A stretch of DNA of 7,846 bases, taken from NCBI GenBank assembly GCA_001873755.1, contig MNZT01000025.1, forward strand, positions 1 through 7,846, in the 5' to 3' direction. Of this stretch, positions 1 to 6,080 are shown piece by piece (positions within the stretch are counted from its first letter, which is position 1; each line of letters opens with the position of its first letter). The notes beneath the pieces are model-generated. The model had not been told where the DNA came from. It was given only the letters and a program-made list of their open reading frames with translations, and searched no databases. The translations under genes and the position numbers were made by a program. The stretch comes from Candidatus Wirthbacteria bacterium CG2_30_54_11 (GTDB lineage: Bacteria > Patescibacteriota > CG2-30-54-11).

Positions 1-831
1 TATCCCAGATACCGATGCAGGGAATCCGATTAACGAATCTAAATACTGTGATGCGATATTTGCCTGTTTTTCTTTGCTGATTTCGGCCTGGCTAATTTTT
101 GTTTTACTAGTTAAGGAATTGATATATTCACCAATTGTTGTATACAGTTCAATTTTATTGCTTGTCCTTTCAGCCCATTCAAATCTTAAGAACTCGTGCA
201 ATTTCCCACATTCTCGCTCACATTCAAAATCACCATCACCAGAAATGATAACTAGATCTTCATTGGTATTCAGTGCTAAAACCTGTTCCCAAATAATTGC
301 GTCACCAAACGACCTATTATTCTTGCGAGGAGGATTACCAATAAGAGTACGATAATAGCCCTTTTGCAGGATATCATCAGTTGTATTCTGCAGCGTGGCC
401 ATGCTAAAAATTTTGTCGAGTTTAGTATTAATTCTACTTCGTGGGTTTGTCACTTTTGAAAGATATTGTTTTTTTGTCGAATCTAGTGCAGCCTTCAAAG
501 AATTTCTTAACTTTTTTATTCTACTTTCTATTGCCTCTCTGTTTAAAAAACCAGGGAGTTTAATATCACCAGAAAAATTTTTATAGTGTACTTCAAATGC
601 AGTTAGTACCTCATTGATAACAGTCGGGACCTACGGGCTACACGCCCGTAGTCCTCATCCTGTTCTAATAGATTTATCACGAATAAATTCATCACGTACT
701 TGCGCCGGAAGAATGATATTAATAGTTTTTTCGGATTGTAAACGAATTAGCTCCTTCAGCAGTCTTTCAGGGTGGTCTGGTTTTCGATAGAAATTCAGAT
801 AGATATTCGTATCTATTATTACTCTTTTCAT
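1..831 (-). pseudogene. PIN-like domain nuclease gene, interrupted by a palindromic repeat; runs off the left edge
   Basis: Not a single open frame, but one reading frame can be followed from an ATG at 831 to base 1 (277 codons), broken only by TGA (655-657) and TAG (631-633), both inside a 39-base palindromic insertion (621-659). The N-terminal piece begins MKRVIIDTNIYLNFYR and has LPAQVRDEF near residue 48. The distal piece has SFGDAIIWE (about codons 174-182) and VIISGDGDFE (about 194-203). These match the four acidic positions of PIN-fold metal-dependent ribonucleases: DTN, DEF, GDA and GDxDF. Removing 39 bases gives ...SIRTVINEVL... in frame, with 264 or more codons. The ATG overlaps the methylase stop as ATGA, with GGAGG seven bases upstream, so translation is coupled to the methylase. 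The region is AT-rich (19 G+C in 60 bases at 481-540). The intact ancestor was probably an RNase toxin or defence nuclease; as it stands it should yield only a 58-residue fragment. The PIN call is confident, the biological role is inferred. Confidence 0.8.
621..659. repeat. 39-base palindromic insertion in the PIN gene
   Basis: A perfect 8-base inverted repeat, CTACGGGC (631-638) and GCCCGTAG (644-651), flanks a five-base loop. It extends by GGA/TCC (627-629 and 652-654) with one bulged base at 630. Read on the minus strand it supplies TGA and then TAG in the PIN frame. Its GC-rich sequence stands out sharply from the AT-rich gene around it. Taking 621-659 as the insert restores the flanking frame exactly (13 codons). 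The exact ends are ambiguous, and no clear target-site duplication is visible beyond a possible ACAG/ACTG pair. There is no U-tract, so it is not a typical terminator. It looks like a REP-like or other non-autonomous palindromic element. Confidence 0.7.
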
Positions 832-3014
832 ACACTCACCTCCACCACCTTCATCGTATCATTCCCAAAAATATCCACCACCTTGATCGCAATCTTGCGC
901 CGACCAGTAGGTAGTTCCTTGGCGATACTCGTGAGTTCGAGGTCACGGTTCTTCTTGGTACGGAACGACTGCCACTCATTCTCAAAAATGTAGTCACCGG
1001 ACCATACCGACTCATAGGCATCGAAGTTCATCTGGGTCGGATCGATGCTGCCATCCAGACGTTGCTGCACACCTGTTTCCTTTTTCAGGACGCGGATCGT
1101 CTCCTGCTTGCTTTCCCAGTCGAAGTCGACCGCCCAGTAGTCGATCCAGTCTGTCCAGGACTTGGTTAGCAGTTCACGAGAGGCGATTCCGCTAGCATCC
1201 ATCGTTACCTTGATGATCTGTCCATTATCAACTGCTAGTTTGCTCTTACCTTTGGTTAGTGTTGATTCAATCTGTTTGACAGTCTCCTGTGTATAGAACA
1301 CTGAGAAATCGGTCAATTCAATAGCGACCTTGTTCCCGGCGATGTGAGGTTTGATTTCCAGATAGCAAACATCATAAAACGTCACCTGATTTTTTCCGAC
1401 CGCACGTTTATCAAAGACATCAGGCGATATATACCGAAGTGCGAGATCAACACCACGATCCCGAGCTTCCTCCTGAACATGAGGGAACAGTCCCATTTCG
1501 TACTCAAAAGCGATGATGTCAGCCTTGGTGATCTTCTTCTCGATACACTCCTCGATCACCGCTTCGACGTAAAGCCTCGTGACCGGCAGATCAATCGGGC
1601 CGATGGCTACCAGTCGTCCTGCCTTCTTGCCATGAAATGTCCGGAAGTCTGTCACAGCATCAGCCTTGTACGCCTTCAGGATCAGGTCGATAAAGTCTCG
1701 CTCCTTCTGCTCAATCTGCTGGCGCTTCTGCTCGTCACGCAGGCTTGGATTGACACCGATGAAGTGCTGGCGCTCGTATTTACCGAGGTTGAGAATCTCA
1801 AAGGCGCGATAAGGCTTGCCAGCTGCTTTCAATTCCCGCTGTATCCCCAGCATCCGCTTGCGGGTAGTATGGATGGCAAATTTGCCAATATCCGACCCGA
1901 TCCACTTGCGACCAAATTTCTCTGCGACGGCACATGTGGTGCCGGAACCCATGAAGAAGTCAGCAACCAAATCACCTTCGTTTGAGGAGGATTTGATGAG
2001 TCTCTCAAATAATTTCTCTGGTTTCTGAGTTGGATATCCAATATGTTCCGGAAGTGCATGGAATACTTGGACGACATTGTTTTCTTTCCTATCAAGCCAT
2101 GTCCAAACATCATCAGCCTTCCTCCCCTCGTCAGCATAATAACGAGTTGCGTTATTATTTCCTGACATTCGGTATTTTCTTCCATCCGCATCCAAATTCG
2201 GGTAAATACTTTCATCCTTTACGAGGAGGCGCACTTGATTAAAGAGGTTTGAGCCTGCTTCTTTGACATACACAAGTATATTGTCGTGCTTCTTTGCGAA
2301 ACCTTTCACAGGAGCCGTCCCTGCTTGGTAGTGCCATATGATTTCGTTCAGGAAACAATCCTTGCCGAATATCTCATCAAGAATTATGCGAAGGTAACTA
2401 CACAGTCGCCAATCACAATGGACATAAATACTTCCATCATCTGCTAGCAAATCTCTCATTAGTGAAAGTCGTTCATATATCATGGCAATGAAGCTGTCGG
2501 ATCCCTTGCCCCAGGTATCACGATAGGCTAGTTCTTCCAGGACGGTAGGCTCTTTGGTCAGGGTGTTATCGTCTCCAATCTCTATGTCCATATGGAAATC
2601 GGCGCCGACATCAAATGGCGGGTCGATGTAGATGAGCTTGATGCCGCCCTGTTTCTCGATCTCCTCTCTCATTGGGCCATTTTTTAGGCTACTAAGGATC
2701 AGCTTATTGTCACCCCAAATCAATTTATTCGTCCAGCCGCTCTGCTGACGGCCTCGCGTGTCGGTGGCAAACAGCGTAGTCTGGACCCCCCTACCCCCCT
2801 TGGCAAGGGGAAAATCCTCACGCGGCTCATCCACTTGCTCGATGACCTGAAACGGTAGGACGACATTGCAGATCTCGTTGGTTTTGCCATTCCAGACCAG
2901 CTCTACCTCGCGTTTGTCCTCGAACAGGAGAAAGCGGTATTTGTCGGGTAATGGTTTTCCTTCGTCGAGCAGACGGCGGATCTCTCTGAGTTCACTATCA
3001 GCAAGTGGCAGCAT
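828..3014 (-). CDS. Site-specific N6-adenine DNA methyltransferase, beta class, type III Mod-like
   Basis: 728 residues. Predicted to transfer a methyl group from S-adenosylmethionine to adenine in a specific DNA sequence. The catalytic motif YIDPPFD (residues 129-135) comes before the cofactor-binding motif FFMGSGTT (353-360), and GYPTQKPEKLFERLI (326-340) is motif X. This order is that of the beta class, which includes type III Mod subunits. WGDNKLILSSL (100-110) leads into the catalytic domain. Residues about 205-325 probably hold the target-recognition region. A 300-residue C-terminal extension is unassigned and ends in a beta-rich stretch, KVVDIFGNDTMKVVEV. The ATG has GGAG six bases upstream (3021-3024) and its own promoter. 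The stop overlaps the PIN gene start by four bases. Residues about 67-77 (DFPLAKGGRGV) are encoded by a palindromic repeat. The middle of the gene is AT-richer than its ends, suggesting recombined specificity. No partner endonuclease lies within the window. Methylase assignment is firm; target site is unknown. Confidence 0.93.
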   Translation of the reverse strand: MLPLADSELREIRRLLDEGKPLPDKYRFLLFEDKREVELVWNGKTNEICNVVLPFQVIEQVDEPREDFPLAKGGRGVQTTLFATDTRGRQQSGWTNKLIWGDNKLILSSLKNGPMREEIEKQGGIKLIYIDPPFDVGADFHMDIEIGDDNTLTKEPTVLEELAYRDTWGKGSDSFIAMIYERLSLMRDLLADDGSIYVHCDWRLCSYLRIILDEIFGKDCFLNEIIWHYQAGTAPVKGFAKKHDNILVYVKEAGSNLFNQVRLLVKDESIYPNLDADGRKYRMSGNNNATRYYADEGRKADDVWTWLDRKENNVVQVFHALPEHIGYPTQKPEKLFERLIKSSSNEGDLVADFFMGSGTTCAVAEKFGRKWIGSDIGKFAIHTTRKRMLGIQRELKAAGKPYRAFEILNLGKYERQHFIGVNPSLRDEQKRQQIEQKERDFIDLILKAYKADAVTDFRTFHGKKAGRLVAIGPIDLPVTRLYVEAVIEECIEKKITKADIIAFEYEMGLFPHVQEEARDRGVDLALRYISPDVFDKRAVGKNQVTFYDVCYLEIKPHIAGNKVAIELTDFSVFYTQETVKQIESTLTKGKSKLAVDNGQIIKVTMDASGIASRELLTKSWTDWIDYWAVDFDWESKQETIRVLKKETGVQQRLDGSIDPTQMNFDAYESVWSGDYIFENEWQSFRTKKNRDLELTSIAKELPTGRRKIAIKVVDIFGNDTMKVVEVSV
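2785..2816. repeat. In-frame palindromic repeat within the methylase gene
   Basis: CCCCTT (2796-2801) and AAGGGG (2805-2810) form an inverted repeat around a three-base loop, next to a second C-run (2786-2791) ahead of CTA. On the minus strand it is read as roughly DFPLAKGGRGV at methylase residues 67-77. It lies between the N-terminal segment and the conserved WGDN region, where an added loop could be tolerated. C-run/G-run palindromes of this look occur as interspersed repeats in various environmental bacteria, and in-frame palindromic elements in proteins are known from Rickettsia. That this copy belongs to such a family is inferred from its appearance alone. Confidence 0.5.
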
Positions 3015-3020
3015 GTCAGA

Positions 3021-3024
3021 CTCC
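3021..3024 (-). promoter_or_regulatory. Ribosome binding site of the methylase gene
   Basis: GGAG on the minus strand, six bases before the ATG at 3014. It supports this ATG as the methylase start. Confidence 0.6.
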
Positions 3025-3043
3025 GTGGTTGATTTTCGCCGTC

Positions 3044-3073
3044 ATTATACGGCTTTCGTTCATGGCTCAGCAA
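3044..3073 (-). promoter_or_regulatory. Sigma70-type promoter of the methylase-PIN module
   Basis: A perfect TATAAT -10 box lies at 3044-3049 on the minus strand, with a weaker -35-like TTGCTG at 3068-3073 and an 18-base spacer. Transcription would start near 3037, leaving a leader of about 23 bases before the methylase ATG. It sits in the 117-base gap after recG, so the module can be transcribed separately from the housekeeping cluster. No convincing rho-independent terminator separates it from recG. Confidence 0.55.
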
Positions 3074-3131
3074 ACAACAACCGAAGCTAGCCGGGTTGAA
3101 GCACGAAATCTACCTGATCGCTCGCGCCTCT

Positions 3132-5237
3132 TCAATTCCAGACCAGGGAGTCACCTGTTCCCGAAGCAACCGCAGCACCAAAATACATTTCAAAAGAAGG
3201 ATGCCCGACCCACAGCTCTGCTTCCTCGCGCACCCGTTTGATCAGCTGGGCGTCCAGCAGCGAAGCCATTCTGAGATCAGGAATGCCTGATTGCCTGGTC
3301 CCGAACACCTCACCCGGGCCGCGCAGCTTCAGGTCTTCCTCGGACAGCTGAAACCCATCCTGGCAACGGACCATGGCCCTCAAGCGCTGCTCGGATTCCG
3401 GTGCTGTGGTCGTGGCGAACAGGAAGCAGTAGGACTGTTCGGCGCCCCGGCCGACCCGGCCCCGGAACTGGTGCAGCTGAGCCAGGCCGAACCGTTCAGC
3501 CCCCTCGATGAGCATCACCGAAGCATTGGGGATATCAACCCCGACCTCCACAACTGAAGTGCTGACCAGCATCTGGTACTCTCCGGCCCTGAACGCCTGA
3601 ATGACCGCATCCTTATCTTTTGACTTCATGCGTCCGTGGAGCAGACCCAGCCGATAGTTTTTGAAAGCCCCCTGCTGCAGCAGCTCATGCTCCTCGGTCG
3701 CCGCTTTGACTTCCAAAACCTCTGACTCTTCGACCAACGGGCAGATGACAAACGCCTGACGGCCGGAGTCGAGCTGCTTTTTCACGAACTCATGCACACG
3801 TGTCCGGTTGGAGGCATAGACGACTTCGGTCAGTATCGGTTTGCGCCCTTTTGGCATTTCATCTAGGATACTGAGCTCAAGATCGCCGAACAGAGCCAAA
3901 GCCAGTGAACGAGGTATCGGAGTCGCGGTCATCACCAGGACGTCCGGCGCAGCCCCCTTGCGCATGAGGGCCTTCCGTTGCTCGACGCCGAACCGGTGCT
4001 GTTCGTCGATGACCACGAGGGCAAGTGACTGGTACACCACGTCATCCTGGATCAAGGCATGCGTGCCTACGACGATGTTCACTTCTCCGGATTTGATAAT
4101 TTTCAAGAGATCCGGTCTGCTGATATCTTCGCCATCGCGGCCGGACAAAAGTGCCCGTGAACCGGTGAGGAGCGCGATCGAAAGCTTATGTTTTTTCAAA
4201 AGAGAAACCAGACTGCGATAGTGCTGCTCCGCCAGAATTTCGGTCGGAGCCATGAGGGCGCTCTGCGCCCCTTGAGCGGCGGCATTCAACAGCCCGGCCG
4301 CCGCCACCACAGTCTTGCCCGAACCCACATCTCCCTCCAAGAGCCTGCTCATGGGTGAAGGGCTTCTGATATCTTCTAGTATTTCCCTGATCGACCTTCT
4401 CTGACATTCGGTCAGGTCGAAAGGCAACGCAGCACGAAATGTCTTCAGCGCTTCCGTCTGAATGGTCATAGGGACGGCTTTACGGCTGCTCTTCCACTCA
4501 CTTTTCCTCAGGAGCGCCCTCAGCTGCCAGAAGAACAGTTCGTCAAACCCGAGCCGTTCACGCGCTCTGGCCAGCTGCTTCTGGTTTCCGGGGAAATGCA
4601 CCTGCTCCAGTGCTTCCCGGATGCCCAGCAGTTTCTGACGGGCTAAAAGTTCTGCCGGCTGACGCTCCTCTACCAGATTCAGCGTATGATCAAGAGCTGT
4701 CCGTATTTTGGTGCGGAGCCACTTGGAGGTGACACCTTCGGTTTCGGCATAAATCGGAATGATCCGCCCGACATGGAGCGATCCTGCCCCGGCAGGTTTG
4801 GAAGTATCGTCGGTATCTGCCTTTGGGACCGGCTCGAACGAAGGATTATTGAATGACAATACACCGCGGAACACTTCTACCTTGCCGGAGACCAGCAGGT
4901 CAGTCCCTTCTTTCAGCTGATCCTTCAGGTACGGCTGATTGAACCAGACGAGGTGCAGGACACCCGTCGGATCAACGACCGTGGCCTTCAGCATCCTGAG
5001 GCCTCCCCGGCTGTTCGACTGTTCCACATGCCACAGAGTCCCCTTCACTGTCTGCTGAGCACCAGAACGGAGTGAACGGATAGGCACGATCTCGCTGAAA
5101 TCATCATACCGGCGCGGGAAGTGAAAAATGAAATCCCTGACCGACCGTATGTTCAGTTTTGCCAGCTTGTCCTTCTGCCGATCGCCGATGCCTGTGATGC
5201 GGTCGACCGGATCATCCAATATCAATGGTGCTGCCAT
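3132..5237 (-). CDS. recG: ATP-dependent DNA helicase RecG
   Basis: 701 residues, close to the usual RecG length (about 690). RecG is a monomeric superfamily 2 translocase that remodels stalled replication forks and branch-migrates Holliday junctions in the cytoplasm. The N-terminal wedge region contains ITGIGDRQKDKLAKL (14-28) and FHFPRRYDD (38-46), followed by an OB-fold segment to about residue 135. Helicase motifs appear in order: Walker A GDVGSGKT (302-309), APTEILAEQH (330-339), the DEQH box (411-414), MTATPIPRSLAL (436-447), SVVEVGVDIPNA (561-572) and QFRGRVGRG (590-598). The RecG-type C-terminus includes LKLRGPGEVFGTRQSG (636-651). No strong Shine-Dalgarno precedes the ATG, which lies nine bases after the small membrane gene stop, so coupling to upstream translation is likely. 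A 60-base sample (3421-3480) has 42 G+C, far above the adjacent accessory module. Identification is certain; no lesions were seen. Confidence 0.98.
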   Translation of the reverse strand: MAAPLILDDPVDRITGIGDRQKDKLAKLNIRSVRDFIFHFPRRYDDFSEIVPIRSLRSGAQQTVKGTLWHVEQSNSRGGLRMLKATVVDPTGVLHLVWFNQPYLKDQLKEGTDLLVSGKVEVFRGVLSFNNPSFEPVPKADTDDTSKPAGAGSLHVGRIIPIYAETEGVTSKWLRTKIRTALDHTLNLVEERQPAELLARQKLLGIREALEQVHFPGNQKQLARARERLGFDELFFWQLRALLRKSEWKSSRKAVPMTIQTEALKTFRAALPFDLTECQRRSIREILEDIRSPSPMSRLLEGDVGSGKTVVAAAGLLNAAAQGAQSALMAPTEILAEQHYRSLVSLLKKHKLSIALLTGSRALLSGRDGEDISRPDLLKIIKSGEVNIVVGTHALIQDDVVYQSLALVVIDEQHRFGVEQRKALMRKGAAPDVLVMTATPIPRSLALALFGDLELSILDEMPKGRKPILTEVVYASNRTRVHEFVKKQLDSGRQAFVICPLVEESEVLEVKAATEEHELLQQGAFKNYRLGLLHGRMKSKDKDAVIQAFRAGEYQMLVSTSVVEVGVDIPNASVMLIEGAERFGLAQLHQFRGRVGRGAEQSYCFLFATTTAPESEQRLRAMVRCQDGFQLSEEDLKLRGPGEVFGTRQSGIPDLRMASLLDAQLIKRVREEAELWVGHPSFEMYFGAAVASGTGDSLVWN

Positions 5238-5246
5238 CCGATCTGC

Positions 5247-5357
5247 TTAAAAATTCTGTCCGGCCAGCATGGGTGCGATCATACTCATGACCAGAATTAC
5301 GGTCAGAATGATCCAGATCCAGCGATATTTTTTCTGCAGTTTATGAGATTGGGACAT
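5247..5357 (-). CDS. Small single-pass membrane protein, 36 residues, unknown function
   Basis: The ATG at 5357 opens a 36-codon frame ending in TAA at 5247. The protein begins MSQSHKLQKKYRW, a basic and hydrophilic start. It continues with a hydrophobic stretch, IWIILTVILVMSMIAPML (residues 14-31), long enough to cross the membrane once, and ends AGQNF. The positively charged N-terminus suggests it faces the cytoplasm. A clear Shine-Dalgarno AGGAG (5363-5367) lies five bases before the start and overlaps the epimerase stop codon. The gene sits eight bases after the epimerase and nine bases before recG, filling the gap tightly. Placement, spacing and ribosome binding site argue for a real gene. 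I do not recognise a family and assign no function. It is shorter than common annotation cut-offs, so it may be missing from databases. Confidence 0.7.
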   Translation of the reverse strand: MSQSHKLQKKYRWIWIILTVILVMSMIAPMLAGQNF

Positions 5358-5362
5358 ACATT

Positions 5363-5367
5363 CTCCT
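5363..5367 (-). promoter_or_regulatory. Ribosome binding site of the small membrane gene
   Basis: AGGAG on the minus strand, five bases before the ATG at 5357. It overlaps the TAG stop of the epimerase gene (5366-5368), so the ending ribosome can feed the next start. It is the main support for calling the 36-codon frame a gene. Confidence 0.65.
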
Positions 5368-6067
5368 AGATATAACTTTTGAGTAGATCGTTCATGAGAG
5401 TAAAACCGGCGCCGGCGCCGGAAGGATGACCGAACACAGCTGAGCTGGCAGCGAACCAGTTGGCTCCGGAGTCGACAGCGGCTTTCAAGGTCGCCGGATT
5501 GACCCCGATATCGACCATGATATCGATATCCTTGCCTGCCTTACAGGCACGAATAACTTTTACCTTGTTCAGGCAATCGAGATCCATTCCCTGACCCGCT
5601 TTGCCGACCTTGCCGGTGGCTACCAGCACCATGTCGAGGCCGGGAAGAAACGGCTCCAGTGCTTTCAGGTCGGCCGTGGGCCCGTCGATGGCGACCCCTG
5701 TCTGTACCCCGAGGTCAGAAAGCTGAATCAGCATGGTTTCCAAACTTCCCCTTGCGCCTCCCCACTCCTTGAAATTCTCCAGATGAACGATGACGAGATC
5801 TGCTCCGGCGTCTGCGCAGACGACTGCCTGCGAGGCGGGATCAGAGACCATGAGATGGCAGTCGACAAATTCGGTATAGCGCCTGCAGACATCCCGGACC
5901 ATTTTTTCCCCAAAGGTGATCTGGGGCACGAACTGCCCGTCCATGATATCGAGATGTATATGCTCACAGCCGGCTCGTGCGAGCTCATCAATAGACTCGC
6001 CCATGCTCATGAAGTCGCCGGCGATGATGGAAGGACAGATTCTGTAAGAACGCGAAGTATCAGTCAC
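5366..6067 (-). CDS. rpe: Ribulose-phosphate 3-epimerase-like protein, divergent loop
   Basis: 233 residues from a GTG at 6067. The family interconverts ribulose 5-phosphate and xylulose 5-phosphate in a TIM barrel with a divalent metal. Visible motifs are CPSIIAGDF (11-19), HIHLDIMDGQFVP (36-48), VDCHLMVSDP (68-77), VDIGVN (185-190) and ASSAVFGHP (207-215). The metal ligands and catalytic acids expected from the family are present: H38, D40, H71 and D186. The usual PGFGGQ-type loop is replaced by TGKVGKAGQG (151-160), and the usual DGG and GSA phosphate-contact motifs read DIG and SSA. A related sugar-phosphate epimerase activity is therefore possible. I chose the GTG because GAGG lies five bases upstream (6073-6076) and the gap to the kinase stop is 13 bases. 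An in-frame ATG at 6103 would overlap the kinase and has no ribosome binding site. It sits between a sugar kinase and a small membrane gene. Confidence 0.87.
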   Translation of the reverse strand: MTDTSRSYRICPSIIAGDFMSMGESIDELARAGCEHIHLDIMDGQFVPQITFGEKMVRDVCRRYTEFVDCHLMVSDPASQAVVCADAGADLVIVHLENFKEWGGARGSLETMLIQLSDLGVQTGVAIDGPTADLKALEPFLPGLDMVLVATGKVGKAGQGMDLDCLNKVKVIRACKAGKDIDIMVDIGVNPATLKAAVDSGANWFAASSAVFGHPSGAGAGFTLMNDLLKSYI

Positions 6068-6072
6068 CGCAG

Positions 6073-6076
6073 CCTC
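6073..6076 (-). promoter_or_regulatory. Ribosome binding site deciding the GTG start of the epimerase-like gene
   Basis: GAGG on the minus strand, five bases before GTG 6067. The alternative ATG at 6103 is preceded by GGTTCCTCCGGCGCC, which has no Shine-Dalgarno match. Confidence 0.5.
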
Positions 6077-6080
6077 ATGA

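Noticed and set aside
74..586. Plus-strand frames rich in Leu, Ser and Phe that look like membrane proteins
   Set aside because: They are antisense to the AT-rich PIN frame, have no ribosome binding sites that I can see, and show no family features.
626..657. TGA followed three bases later by a hairpin with a GTGTA loop, resembling a bacterial selenocysteine insertion signal
   Set aside because: The same frame meets a TAG within the hairpin eight codons later, so readthrough of TGA would not give a full protein. PIN proteins have no known need for selenocysteine at this place. The palindrome is better explained as an inserted repeat.
655..831. The 58-codon frame as a complete small gene
   Set aside because: It holds only the first half of a PIN-like domain and its stop lies in the inserted palindrome, while the matching second half continues in the same frame beyond it.
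1344..1985. A 213-codon plus-strand frame
   Set aside because: It lies entirely opposite the conserved methylase frame and its translation shows no recognisable motif.
3075..3100. Inverted repeat AACC...GGTT after recG as a rho-independent terminator
   Set aside because: Only four clean base pairs with internal mismatches, and the following stretch is interrupted by G, so it does not meet a reasonable terminator model.
5404..5424. GGCGCC-rich direct and inverted repeats
   Set aside because: They fall within the epimerase C-terminal Gly/Ala-rich coding sequence and are explained by codon use.
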